Source: an uncultured Alphaproteobacteria bacterium (GTDB taxonomy: Bacteria > Pseudomonadota > Alphaproteobacteria > HIMB59 > GCA-002718135). From it: a stretch of DNA of 59,312 nucleotides. The notes beneath the pieces are model-generated. The model was given only the letters and a program-made list of their open reading frames with translations. It was not told where the DNA came from and ran no database searches. The stretch is from positions 1-59,312 of the forward strand of contig CACAAZ010000005.1 in the NCBI GenBank assembly GCA_902530685.1, read 5' to 3'. Positions 8,518 through 17,341 of the stretch are shown here, piece after piece. The first letter of the stretch is position 1; the number at the start of each line of letters is the position of its first letter. The position numbers were made by a program, and so were the translations under genes.

Positions 8518-10173
8518 ATGAAAAAAACATTTGACTATATAATAGCAGGAGGAGGTTCTGCTGGCTGTACATTAGCCTCAAGATTATCCGAAAATAAAGA
8601 TATAAAGGTATTACTAATAGAAGCTGGGGGGTCAGGAAAAAGTTTATTCACTCAAATGCCTGGTGGTAACGGATACATTTTTGGAAACCCTAAATTTGAT
8701 TGGGGTTTTGAGTCAATACCTCAGCCTTCTTTAAATAATAGAAAAATTTTATACCCTAGAGGTAAAGGGCTAGGAGGATCGTCTCTTTTAAATGGTATGA
8801 TTTACATGAGAGGCGCTCCAGGTGATTTTAATCGATGGAGACAAAAGGGCTTAGAGGGTTGGTCATATAATGATGTGTTACCATATTTCAAAAGATCTGC
8901 CTCAGCTTTTCATAGAGAAAAAAATGAATATCACTCACATTCAGGTCCTTTAAAACTTACACCAGCTGGTAATTACAATTCTATCGATAAAGCATTTGTT
9001 GATGCATGTGTTGAAGCTGGGGCAAAAATTAATAATGATTTTTACAATGGCAATCTAAATGGAGTAGGCCGATATGATGTTAAAGTATGGAAGGGAAAAA
9101 GACAATCATCTGCAGAAGCTTATTTGAAATTTAAACCTAGCAACTTAACAATTTATAAAAATACATCTGTAATAAAAATTTTAATTGAGAAAAATAAAGC
9201 TAAAGGATTACTTTTATCAAATGGTGAAGTTTATGCATCAACAGAGGTAATATTATCTTTAGGAGCATTCGGTAGTCCCAAATGTTTAATGTTGTCAGGA
9301 ATAGGTCCAGAAGAACATTTAAAAGAAAAAAATATAGAATTATTAATTAACTTACCCGGAGTAGGTGAAAACCTTCACGATCATCCTGTTATGCCAATGA
9401 ATTGGACTTTTCAAAACAACAATTTAAGTTTCTCTAAATATCAAAGGATCGATAGAGCTATTGTTGTGGGATTAAAATATATTTTATTTAAACAAGGATT
9501 AGCTGCTGCTCCTTTTTGGTCAACAAATCTATTTCATGCAATAAGAGAAAAAGAAATGCCTGAAATACAAGTGTTCATGACACCTATGTGTTTCAAAGAA
9601 GAAAAAGATAACTGGTCTATGAGTTTAGATAATTTATTAAATTTTGGTTCATTATTTTTTTCTAGAGGTAAAAAAGCTTTTCCAGGATTACACTTTCAAA
9701 TAAATTTACTAAGACCAAAGAGCACAGGAAGTGTAAAACTTAAAAGCTCAAATCCTAATGATGAACTTAATATAAATCCAAATTGGTTCATCGATCCATC
9801 AGATATGGAAGATATGATAGAAGGGATGAAGCATACAAGAGAAGTATTATCAAAACCCAGTTTAGCTAAAATTGTTTCGGAGGAAATACTTCCAGGAAAA
9901 AAAATAAAAAGTGATCAGGATTTAAAAGAGTCAGTTCGAAATCATGTACAAACAGGACATCATCCTGCATCTACTTGCGCAATGGGTTCAAGTAATAACA
10001 AAATGGCAGTACTTGATAATCAGCTTAAAGTTAGAGGAATAGACAATCTGAGAGTAGTAGATGCATCTTCTTTCCCAGATATGATAAGTGGAAATATAAA
10101 TGCATCTGTAATAATGTTAGCAGAAAAAGCATCAGATATGATATTAAAAATTAATCAATCACAAATAAGTTGA
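8518..10173 (+). CDS. GMC-family FAD-dependent alcohol dehydrogenase (choline-dehydrogenase-like)
   Basis: This flavoenzyme would oxidise an alcohol to an aldehyde. It has 551 residues. The ADP-binding motif IAGGGSAGCTLASRL starts near residue 9, followed by the GMC signature PRGKGLGGSSLLNGMIYMRG and GAFGSPKCLMLSGIG. The C-terminal catalytic region is TGHHPASTCAMGS and VVDASSFPDMISGNINAS, with the active-site His and Asn. It is followed after 30 bp by an aldehyde dehydrogenase on the same strand, giving an alcohol-to-aldehyde-to-acid pair. This arrangement recalls betA-betB (choline to betaine), but the sequence is a general GMC type, so choline is only one possibility. Confidence 0.9.
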   Translation: MKKTFDYIIAGGGSAGCTLASRLSENKDIKVLLIEAGGSGKSLFTQMPGGNGYIFGNPKFDWGFESIPQPSLNNRKILYPRGKGLGGSSLLNGMIYMRGAPGDFNRWRQKGLEGWSYNDVLPYFKRSASAFHREKNEYHSHSGPLKLTPAGNYNSIDKAFVDACVEAGAKINNDFYNGNLNGVGRYDVKVWKGKRQSSAEAYLKFKPSNLTIYKNTSVIKILIEKNKAKGLLLSNGEVYASTEVILSLGAFGSPKCLMLSGIGPEEHLKEKNIELLINLPGVGENLHDHPVMPMNWTFQNNNLSFSKYQRIDRAIVVGLKYILFKQGLAAAPFWSTNLFHAIREKEMPEIQVFMTPMCFKEEKDNWSMSLDNLLNFGSLFFSRGKKAFPGLHFQINLLRPKSTGSVKLKSSNPNDELNINPNWFIDPSDMEDMIEGMKHTREVLSKPSLAKIVSEEILPGKKIKSDQDLKESVRNHVQTGHHPASTCAMGSSNNKMAVLDNQLKVRGIDNLRVVDASSFPDMISGNINASVIMLAEKASDMILKINQSQIS

Positions 10174-10203
10174 CCAATGAAAATATTTAAGTTTAAATAA
10201 ATT

Positions 10204-11676
10204 ATGTCTGAAATTCAAACCTACAAATTTTATGCAGGAAATAAATGGCATGACCCTTCTTCTGAAAAATATTTTGAAAGTGAGGATCCATCTATAGGAA
10301 AAGTATGGGCAAAGGTCCCTGACTGTAATGAAAAAGATATTAATCTTGCAGTATCATCTGCTAAACGTGCTTATTATGATGGTCCTTATGGTAAAATGCA
10401 TCCATCAGAAAGAGGGAGAACATTAACTAGAATTGGAGATATTATTGCTAAAAATGCAGAACGCATTGGGCAAATAGAAACTAAAGACAACGGTAAACTT
10501 CCAAAAAATATCACCCCTTCTTTGACTAGCTGGCAGACTGAGAGTTTTTATTATTATGCAGGTATGTGTGATAAGTATGAAGGTAGATTGATACCTTCAG
10601 AGGTTCCGAATATGCATAATTACTTAAAATGGGAACCATTTGGAGTTGTTGCACTTATTCTTCCTTGGAACTCACCAATTGGAACATTAATCTGGAAATT
10701 AGCGCCAGCAATAGCAGCAGGCAATACAGTTGTAATTAAACCTTCAGAAAGAGCATCATGCTCTACATTAGAGTTAATGAAAATTTTAGAAGATGCTGAT
10801 CTTCCAGAAGGTTTGATAAATGTTGTTACTGGTTTTGGTCCTACCACTGGTGCACCTCTTATTGAACATCAAGATGTTAGGATGATAAGTTTTACAGGTG
10901 GAACAAAAGGGGGGAGTGCAGCAAGTTTAAGTGCATCCAAATATGTTAAACCAATTATTATGGAGTTAGGGGGAAAATCACCACAAATTATATTTAAAGA
11001 TGCTGATTTAACTTTATCAGTTAATGGAGTTGTTTCAGGAATCTTTCCAGTTTCAGGTCATAGCTGTATTTCAGGATCAAGAATATTAGTGCATAAAGAT
11101 ATAAAAGATAAATTTACTCAAAATTTATTAGAAGTTGTTAAAAAAGCTAAAGTTGGTCACCCAAATGATGCAGCAACACAAATAGGACCTATAGCAAATA
11201 AAGAGCAATATGATTTTATTTTATCTAAGATAGAAGCGGCTGAAAAAAGAGGTTTAAAATTATTAATTGATGGAAGAAAAGATCAAAAATCTGAAGGGTA
11301 CTATATTGGACCAACTATTTTTGATAATGTTCCAAATGAAGATGATTTAGCTCAAAATGAAGTATTTGGACCTGTCGCCTCAATACAATCTTGGGATAAT
11401 GAAGATGAAGTAATTAAAATTGCAAACGATACTATTTATGGACTTGCAGCAGGTATTTGGACTAAGGATACTAATAAAGCTATACGTTTAGCAGATAAGA
11501 TAGAGGCTGGAACTGTTTATATAAATAATTATTTTAATGCTTCTACTCAATCTCCAGTTGGAGGTTTCAAGCAATCAGGATACGGTCGTGAAAATGGATG
11601 GGAGGGAATGCAAAGTTACATGCAGACTAAATCTACATGGTTAGCTACCAATCCATCTCAACCTGACCCATTTTAA
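10204..11676 (+). CDS. Aldehyde dehydrogenase paired with the GMC oxidoreductase
   Basis: This is an NAD(P)+-dependent aldehyde dehydrogenase of 490 residues. It shows LPWNSPIGT in the nucleotide-binding domain, the catalytic base E254 (MELGGKSPQ), the nucleophile C288 (SGHSC) and EVFGPVAS. The Glu-Cys spacing of 34 is the family standard. It lies 30 bp after the GMC gene and probably shares its transcript, oxidising the aldehyde that enzyme makes. It is not a close copy of the aldehyde dehydrogenase at 2834-4264, as the motif surroundings differ. It converges on the enoyl-CoA hydratase gene. Confidence 0.9.
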   Translation: MSEIQTYKFYAGNKWHDPSSEKYFESEDPSIGKVWAKVPDCNEKDINLAVSSAKRAYYDGPYGKMHPSERGRTLTRIGDIIAKNAERIGQIETKDNGKLPKNITPSLTSWQTESFYYYAGMCDKYEGRLIPSEVPNMHNYLKWEPFGVVALILPWNSPIGTLIWKLAPAIAAGNTVVIKPSERASCSTLELMKILEDADLPEGLINVVTGFGPTTGAPLIEHQDVRMISFTGGTKGGSAASLSASKYVKPIIMELGGKSPQIIFKDADLTLSVNGVVSGIFPVSGHSCISGSRILVHKDIKDKFTQNLLEVVKKAKVGHPNDAATQIGPIANKEQYDFILSKIEAAEKRGLKLLIDGRKDQKSEGYYIGPTIFDNVPNEDDLAQNEVFGPVASIQSWDNEDEVIKIANDTIYGLAAGIWTKDTNKAIRLADKIEAGTVYINNYFNASTQSPVGGFKQSGYGRENGWEGMQSYMQTKSTWLATNPSQPDPF

Positions 11677-11683
11677 GAAGTAA

Positions 11684-12475
11684 TTATTCTTTCCAGTTTG
11701 GCTCTCTTTTTTCTAAAAAAGCTTCAATACCTTCTTTGGAATCATCATGTAACATATTTTCCGTCATTACATTTGAAGTAAAAGTATATGCGTCTTCTAA
11801 ATTCATATCTTTTTGTTTGTAAAAAGCTTCTTTACCAATTTTAATAGTATTAGAAGATTTAGAAGATATTTTTTTAGCAATTTGAAATACATTTTCTTTT
11901 AAACTATCTTCTTCAAAGACATCATTTATTAAGCCAATCCTTAATGCTTTATTTGCATCTATAAGATCTCCAGTGAGAAGCATTTCCATTGCTTGCTTTT
12001 TACCTACAGTTCTTGATAATGGAACCATTGGTGTAGAACAAAATAATCCAATATTAACACCAGGAGTTGCATATTTTGCTTTGCTACTTGAGTAAGCTAA
12101 ATCACAGCTAGAAATTAACTGACAGCCTGCTGCAGTAGCGATACCATCAATCATAGCTATAACTGGTTTATTATTTTTATTAATTTTCAGCATAAGTTGA
12201 GAGCACATTTGAAATATTTTTTTAAAATAGCTTTCACCTTTGTCATTTTGCAATCTTTGTGAATTTAAATCTTTTAAATTATGTCCTGCACAAAAAATAT
12301 TACCTTTTGATGATAAAATAATTACTTTTACTTCATTATCTTTATCAGCAATATCTAGCGCTGATGTCAATTCATTGATCATCTTTTCGCTTAAAGTATT
12401 TTGGTTTTTCTGGTCATTAAGAATAATATTAAAAATATTATTATTTTTTTCAGTTAAAATTAGATTTAAATTCAT
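11684..12475 (-). CDS. Enoyl-CoA hydratase/isomerase (crotonase) family protein
   Basis: This is a crotonase-fold protein of 263 residues. The oxyanion-hole motifs are FCAGHNLKDL (near residue 60) and IDGIATAAGCQLISSCDLA (near 110), followed by YATPGVNIGLFCSTPMVPL. It resembles the ECHDC3-like branch of the family rather than the fatty-acid oxidation FadB hydratase. It is the last gene of the long minus-strand unit containing dmdA, and its ATG abuts the OsmC stop codon with no gap. The substrate is unknown. In DMSP demethylation the crotonase DmdD hydrates methylthioacryloyl-CoA, so a link to DMSP breakdown is possible, but dmdB and dmdC are not in this window. Confidence 0.85.
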   Translation of the reverse strand: MNLNLILTEKNNNIFNIILNDQKNQNTLSEKMINELTSALDIADKDNEVKVIILSSKGNIFCAGHNLKDLNSQRLQNDKGESYFKKIFQMCSQLMLKINKNNKPVIAMIDGIATAAGCQLISSCDLAYSSSKAKYATPGVNIGLFCSTPMVPLSRTVGKKQAMEMLLTGDLIDANKALRIGLINDVFEEDSLKENVFQIAKKISSKSSNTIKIGKEAFYKQKDMNLEDAYTFTSNVMTENMLHDDSKEGIEAFLEKREPNWKE

Positions 12476-12922
12476 TTAATTGATTTGAATTTCAACATCT
12501 TTAGATAGGGAATTAGCGATAAAACAATACTTATGTGATCTCTCTTTCATCTTTTTCATTTCTTCATCAGAAATATTAAAATTATTTTCAAATACTATAG
12601 CTGGATTTAGCTCTATTTTGTTGACGTACATTCTTCCCTCCGCATTTTTTCCTAAATACGAAATTGCTTTATCTTTATAATTAATAACTGGCCATTTCAT
12701 TTTTGCAGCTAAAGCTAAAAACGTCATCATAAAACAACTACTTACAGCCGCAGCTAGTTTTTGTTCTGGATTAATATTAGTTTCACTCCCTCCATAATCT
12801 GGAGATGATCCCGCATCAATAGATACATTTTCGTTAAGTATTACTGTGTGATCAGTTAAGTATTTTCCAAATTCGAGTTTTTGATCTCCTAATTCCCACT
12901 TTAATTCGATTGAATGACTCAT
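12476..12922 (-). CDS. OsmC-family peroxiredoxin-like protein
   Basis: OsmC/Ohr-like proteins reduce organic hydroperoxides or bind thiol adducts through two cysteines. From the start used here (ATG 12920-12922, MSHSIELKW) the protein has 148 residues, with C63 (VSSCFMMTFLALAAK) and C133 (SHKYCFIANSL) at the expected places. An in-frame start 48 bp upstream would overlap the dmdA coding end and adds 16 residues unlike the family. The chosen start leaves 1 bp after the dmdA stop, the same spacing seen at other junctions of this operon. In an operon handling methylated sulfur compounds it may detoxify reactive by-products, which is inference. Confidence 0.85.
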   Translation of the reverse strand: MSHSIELKWELGDQKLEFGKYLTDHTVILNENVSIDAGSSPDYGGSETNINPEQKLAAAVSSCFMMTFLALAAKMKWPVINYKDKAISYLGKNAEGRMYVNKIELNPAIVFENNFNISDEEMKKMKERSHKYCFIANSLSKDVEIQIN

Positions 12923-12923
12923 T

Positions 12924-14045
12924 TTAAGAATTATTAAAAGGTAGTGAGCACACTTTACCTTTTCTCTCAATATTGTCTGGTGTTAATACAATAACATCCT
13001 GTCCATCATTCCAATAATCTCTATCAACCATTGATAGCCCAATATTGGTTTTTAAAAATGGTGAATAAATACCAGAGGTGATATTACCAATTTGAAATCT
13101 ATTTTTTGAATATACAGGAAAAGGTATTGAGCATGGAGGAGTTGGGGACCCATCAAAAGTAATGCCTTTTATTTTTTTTTCTATTCCATTTTTTAATATT
13201 TTTTTTAGTTGATTTTTTCCAATGAAATCATGAGATAAATTGTTACAATAATTATCAAATCCACATTCAATTGGATTATTTTCTAGAGTAAATTCATTAC
13301 CATAGGATAATAAACCACCTTCTATTCTATCAATTAAATTTGGACATCCAGGTGAAATATTAAAATCTTTTCCTACTTCCCAAATAGTTTCCCAAAGTTT
13401 TTTTCCTAAACTAAAACCTTTAAGATAAATCTCAAAACCATCTTGTTTGCTATATCCTGATCTTGCAATTATCTGCTTTGTTCCTTCAAATTCAAAAAAA
13501 GAAAAATGAAAGAATTTTAATTTTTTTATTTTTTCTCCAAATATTGATGACATTAATTCTTCAGATTTTGGACCTTGAATTGCTAGGGGGTAAATATCTG
13601 GCTCTATAATATCAACTTTAAAGTTTCTTCCTACAGCCAATCCCTTTGCCCAAAGAAGAACATCTGAGTCTGCAACTGATAGCCAATATTTATTTTCACT
13701 TAATTTTAAAAGTACAGGATCATTTATCATCCCTGCATTTTCATCAATCATTGGATAATAGTAACATTTACCAATAGGCATATCTTTTATTGATCTTGGA
13801 GACATGAGTTGTATTAATTTTGGAGCATCTTCTCCTAGTATTTGAACCTGTCGTTGACATGAAACATCCCAAATTTGAGTATTTTTAGATAAGTGCCAAT
13901 AATCTTCTTCTACTGTTGCTTTATATGATTTTGGAAGAAGCATATGATTAACTACAGTAAAACCACTTACACCAGCCTCAATTACTTTTTCGGTATAGGG
14001 AGTTCTCCTTATACGTCTAGACATGTTTAATCCTGAATTACTCAT
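12924..14045 (-). CDS. dmdA: Dimethylsulfoniopropionate demethylase (GcvT-fold)
   Basis: DmdA transfers a methyl group from DMSP to tetrahydrofolate, giving methylmercaptopropionate. It has 373 residues from ATG 14045. The N-terminal SRRIRRTPYTEKV and VNHMLLPKS, followed by QIWDVSCQRQVQI, CYYYPMIDENAG, NDPVLLKL, SVADSDVLLWAKGLAVG, PLAIQGPKSEELM, LKFFHFSFFEFEGTKQIIAR, GCPNLIDRIEGGLLSYGNEF and IECGFDNY, follow marine DmdA proteins closely, not ordinary GcvT. The substrate loop reads ARSGYSKQDGFEIY, where I recall Trp-Ser-Lys-Gln-Gly-Gly in SAR11 DmdA, so substrate use should be tested. An alternative start 30 bp upstream would overlap the previous gene by 29 bp. It sits in a long catabolic operon with ThDP and FMN enzymes. 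Confidence 0.85.
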   Translation of the reverse strand: MSNSGLNMSRRIRRTPYTEKVIEAGVSGFTVVNHMLLPKSYKATVEEDYWHLSKNTQIWDVSCQRQVQILGEDAPKLIQLMSPRSIKDMPIGKCYYYPMIDENAGMINDPVLLKLSENKYWLSVADSDVLLWAKGLAVGRNFKVDIIEPDIYPLAIQGPKSEELMSSIFGEKIKKLKFFHFSFFEFEGTKQIIARSGYSKQDGFEIYLKGFSLGKKLWETIWEVGKDFNISPGCPNLIDRIEGGLLSYGNEFTLENNPIECGFDNYCNNLSHDFIGKNQLKKILKNGIEKKIKGITFDGSPTPPCSIPFPVYSKNRFQIGNITSGIYSPFLKTNIGLSMVDRDYWNDGQDVIVLTPDNIERKGKVCSLPFNNS

Positions 14046-14046
14046 T

Positions 14047-14382
14047 TTATTTTGACCACCATATTGAGTATCCATTTGGAGAAATAATTAGAGGTATGTG
14101 GTATTTTTTAAGAGGATCTTTCATTTTAAATTTAACACTTATTGAATTAATTATTTCACTAGTATTTCTAAAATATTTACCAGAATTAATTATCATTTCA
14201 TAATCACTTTCACAATCTTCTTTCGTTAATTCAAATTCTTTAAGCATTCTTCCAGAGCTATCTGTTTTATCTTCTAGAAATACAACTTTGTTATTATTAT
14301 TTACTTTATGAATAACAATTTCTACATCACTTGCATGCGTACCATCTATTGAGTTTAGTAAATGTGTAGAAAAAATTGCCAT
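14047..14382 (-). CDS. Transthyretin-like / 5-hydroxyisourate hydrolase-like protein
   Basis: This is a 111-residue transthyretin-fold protein. The N-terminal STHLLNSIDGTHA (H7), the DSSGR motif (R45) and KKYHIPLIISPNGYS (H95) match three catalytic positions of 5-hydroxyisourate hydrolase (UraH). The invariant UraH C-terminal YRGS tetrapeptide is missing: the protein ends YSIWWSK. No urate or allantoin genes are nearby. The gene lies between a ThDP enzyme (3 bp upstream) and dmdA (1 bp downstream), so it probably serves that pathway rather than purine breakdown. It is intact in length. The fold is secure; the UraH activity is doubtful. Confidence 0.75.
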   Translation of the reverse strand: MAIFSTHLLNSIDGTHASDVEIVIHKVNNNNKVVFLEDKTDSSGRMLKEFELTKEDCESDYEMIINSGKYFRNTSEIINSISVKFKMKDPLKKYHIPLIISPNGYSIWWSK

Positions 14383-14385
14383 AAC

Positions 14386-16128
14386 CTACTCTATAGACGC
14401 TTTATCTCTTTTATCACTAACTGCAGCAACTATTGGACTTATAACACCTTTAGCCTTAACATTTACACATGCAGTTTTACCACTATCTAACGCTCTTTTT
14501 AAAGCGGGGGCTAAATCTTCTCTTTTAGTAACTAATTCTCCATGCCCTCCAAAACCCTCAAAAATTGAATGAAATGGAATATCTCTAAAATCAGTTGCAA
14601 AGTGTTTCCCACTTTCAAATAATCTTTCTTGTTGTTGTGAGATACAGTCAAGACCTCCATTGTTATCTATAACTACAACAATAGGTTTTTTTTCTTGAAA
14701 TGCAGCTTCAATTGATAATCCACCAGATAAAAATGCACCATCTCCACTTATTAAAACAACATTAGATTTAGGATTAAGATTTTTTGCTGATATTGCAAAA
14801 GGAACTCCAACACCTAACATACTGAAAGTACCTGGATGCAATATTCCTCCAAGTTTTTTACCTTTTGATCCAGCAATATTAATTGCGATCTCAGACCAGA
14901 AATGTGTATTTCCACCATCAATAACTAACCAATCATTTTCAGTTAATACTTCTTGAACATCTAAAGCTAATTGAAGAGGATGAATTTTTCCGCCATTTTT
15001 TTTCGTCTCTTCAGTTTCTTTATTTAATTCATCTAATGTTTTATCAATCCAATTTTTTTTCTCTTTTTTATTCTTATCAAACCATTGATTGTTTAATTTC
15101 CATTTACTGTTTTTCTTTAACTCTATGAGTTTGTCCAAAAAAACTCCAGGATCACAAAGTAAATTAATATCTGCAGCTCTATTTAGTTCAATTTCTTCAT
15201 GCGATCCATTAATACAAATAAGCTTAGTGTTTTTTGGAAAAAGTGGAGGATTACCAAAATTCATTTGATTATCAAGACGTGCACCAATCATAAGAACCAA
15301 ATCTGATTCATTTAGAGCCATTTTTGATGGAGGATATTGATGAATATCTGCCAGACCCATGTATGTATCTGCCTCTTCACCTAAAAGCTTTTGATGGTAT
15401 GGTATATTAAATATTGGAATGTTTAATTCAAAGCCAGCTTGTTCTAATTTTTTTTCCGCACTAGACCACCAAACACCATGCCCTCCAATAAAAACAGGTT
15501 TTTGCGCACTAATTGCCAGATTAAATATTTCATTTAAACTCTCAGGATCAGGCCAAGCTTTTGCTAAAGGTTTCTTTTGATGAGTAAAAGGTCTTTCTTC
15601 TAAACCTGCATCATCTGCAAATGATGAAAACATTATATCTACTGGCACACTTAAATGTACTGCACCAGGATAGCCATTTGTTGCAATTCTATAAGCTTTA
15701 TCTACGAACTCCCTTATTCTATTGCCATCTGTTATACTTGCACTGTATTTTGTTAAAGGTGCAGCAATAGATACATCATCTATTTCCTTAAAACCCCCTG
15801 ATCCTTGTCTTTTTAAGCTACTAGATCCAGTTATAAAAATAACAGGGGATCTTTCACCCCAAGCTTCCATCATTGAGGGTACTGCATTTGCAAAACCTTC
15901 TGGTCCAACAATACAAACAGAAGGTTTTCTTGATATTCTAGTATGACCATCAGCTAAATGACCAGCAATTTGTTCATGAGGACAATTAATTACATTAATT
16001 TGACACTCCATAAATCCTTCAAGTGCCGGATTACAAAAACCTCCAGAAAGTGTAAAAACATTATCAATACCTTTGTCTTTAAGAGCTCTTGCAACTAATG
16101 CCCCACCTCTAATCTTTTTATCTCCCAT
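14386..16128 (-). CDS. Thiamine-diphosphate-dependent enzyme (acetolactate synthase / decarboxylase superfamily)
   Basis: This is a 580-residue three-domain ThDP enzyme. The N-terminal pyrimidine-binding domain has the activating glutamate E52 (CPHEQIAGHLADG), the middle domain is TPP_enzyme_M-like, and the C-terminal domain has the ThDP/Mg motif G462-D-G464 ... VVVIDNNGG. The family covers acetolactate synthases, oxalyl-CoA decarboxylase, 2-hydroxyacyl-CoA lyase and benzoylformate decarboxylase. There is no small regulatory subunit and no ilvC or ilvD nearby, which argues against branched-chain biosynthesis. It follows an FMN 2-hydroxyacid oxidase by 1 bp. The pair resembles mandelate dehydrogenase plus benzoylformate decarboxylase, suggesting oxidation of a 2-hydroxy acid followed by decarboxylation. 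Confidence 0.85.
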   Translation of the reverse strand: MGDKKIRGGALVARALKDKGIDNVFTLSGGFCNPALEGFMECQINVINCPHEQIAGHLADGHTRISRKPSVCIVGPEGFANAVPSMMEAWGERSPVIFITGSSSLKRQGSGGFKEIDDVSIAAPLTKYSASITDGNRIREFVDKAYRIATNGYPGAVHLSVPVDIMFSSFADDAGLEERPFTHQKKPLAKAWPDPESLNEIFNLAISAQKPVFIGGHGVWWSSAEKKLEQAGFELNIPIFNIPYHQKLLGEEADTYMGLADIHQYPPSKMALNESDLVLMIGARLDNQMNFGNPPLFPKNTKLICINGSHEEIELNRAADINLLCDPGVFLDKLIELKKNSKWKLNNQWFDKNKKEKKNWIDKTLDELNKETEETKKNGGKIHPLQLALDVQEVLTENDWLVIDGGNTHFWSEIAINIAGSKGKKLGGILHPGTFSMLGVGVPFAISAKNLNPKSNVVLISGDGAFLSGGLSIEAAFQEKKPIVVVIDNNGGLDCISQQQERLFESGKHFATDFRDIPFHSIFEGFGGHGELVTKREDLAPALKRALDSGKTACVNVKAKGVISPIVAAVSDKRDKASIE

Positions 16129-16129
16129 C

Positions 16130-17293
16130 TTAATACTTTATATCCTTAAAAAATTTCTCTGCTATAATTTTTTTATCAACTTCATTTATATCGGTTAATC
16201 CCACTAAGCCAAGATTTGTACTTAACTCTTCTTTAATTAGGTTAATGATTCTTCTAAGACCTCTTTCACCATCTGCTCCAATAGCATACATTAAAGGTCT
16301 GCCAAACATAACAAAGTTAGCACCCAGAGCTAATGCGCGTAAAATATCACTACCACTTCTAATGCCACTATCAAAAAGTATTGGAAAATCGTCTCCCAAA
16401 GCTTTTCGTATTAATGGCAAAGCATTTATAGAAGCAGTAGCACTATCTAATTGCCTACCACCATGATTTGATACTTGAATTGCATCAGCACCAGCCTCTT
16501 TAATTTTTAAAGCATCTTCAGAATTCATTACTCCTTTGATTATTAATTTTTCTTTCCAAGCGTCTCGAACCCTTTTTAGAGTATTCCAATCAGTTGCTCC
16601 TCTACTTTCTTTTCGTCTAAAAATTTGATCACCACTTTTAGAGGTAACATAATTCATTGGTTGTGGAGCACCTTTAAATAAAGTTGTTAAGCTCCATTGA
16701 GGATGTAGTGCAAAATCTAAAAATTGTTTTGGGCCAATTTTAAATGGATAACCAAAGCCATTTCTATCATCTCTGGCCCTTCTTGAAAGAATTGGAACAT
16801 CTACAGTGAGTATTAAAACCTTATATCCAATGCTTTCTGCTCTTTTTAATAATTCCATAATAAATTCTTCACTTTGAAAAATATATATTTGCATCCATGA
16901 ATGACCTTCTGAAAAAGTAAACATATCTTCAAGCGTAGTACTAGAAGCCATTGAAACACATGTTGGAATATTATTATACGCACTTTCTTTTGCTATCATT
17001 TTATCTGCTTCAGGCCATGAAAGATTTGTCATTCCCATTGGTGCAAATCCAAATGGATAATCAAAATGAAAATCAAATATTTTTTTACTTAAATTTCTAT
17101 TCTCGACATTTCTGAAAACCTTAGGTTCAAGTCTAATTTGATCTAATGCTTTACTATTAATTTCAGCAAGTTTATCATCTCCTGACGCTCCATCAATGAA
17201 ATCAAAGACTAATTTTGGTAATCTCTTTTTAGATAACCTAATTGCATCATCTATTGTATGGATTTTAGTGCTAGCTTTAATGAGATCATTCAT
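16130..17293 (-). CDS. FMN-dependent alpha-hydroxy-acid dehydrogenase/oxidase (LldD/glycolate oxidase family)
   Basis: This is a TIM-barrel flavoprotein of 387 residues that oxidises an L-2-hydroxy acid to the 2-oxo acid. The start of the barrel is LPKLVFDFIDGASGD. PFGFAPMGMTNL, MQIYIFQ and LTVDVPILSRRARDDRNGFG follow. The catalytic histidine is H277 in VSNHGGRQLD, and the FMN phosphate loop is FDSGIRSGSD and ALGANFVMFGRP. It has no membrane anchor. It is coupled to the ThDP enzyme with a 1 bp gap, so its oxo-acid product is probably handed to that enzyme. The exact acid (lactate, glycolate, mandelate or other) cannot be told from the sequence. Confidence 0.9.
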   Translation of the reverse strand: MNDLIKASTKIHTIDDAIRLSKKRLPKLVFDFIDGASGDDKLAEINSKALDQIRLEPKVFRNVENRNLSKKIFDFHFDYPFGFAPMGMTNLSWPEADKMIAKESAYNNIPTCVSMASSTTLEDMFTFSEGHSWMQIYIFQSEEFIMELLKRAESIGYKVLILTVDVPILSRRARDDRNGFGYPFKIGPKQFLDFALHPQWSLTTLFKGAPQPMNYVTSKSGDQIFRRKESRGATDWNTLKRVRDAWKEKLIIKGVMNSEDALKIKEAGADAIQVSNHGGRQLDSATASINALPLIRKALGDDFPILFDSGIRSGSDILRALALGANFVMFGRPLMYAIGADGERGLRRIINLIKEELSTNLGLVGLTDINEVDKKIIAEKFFKDIKY

Positions 17294-17341
17294 TTTAATA
17301 TTTGTATTCTAATATAATTTATAATTCTATTATAAAATATA

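Noticed and set aside
2834-11676. The two aldehyde dehydrogenases as a recent duplication
   Set aside because: Both are full length but differ clearly around the active-site motifs and in overall sequence, so they are old paralogs or different families.
12923-12970. Upstream start for the OsmC gene
   Set aside because: The 16 extra residues are unlike the family and overlap dmdA; ATG 12922 fits the 1-bp spacing of the operon.
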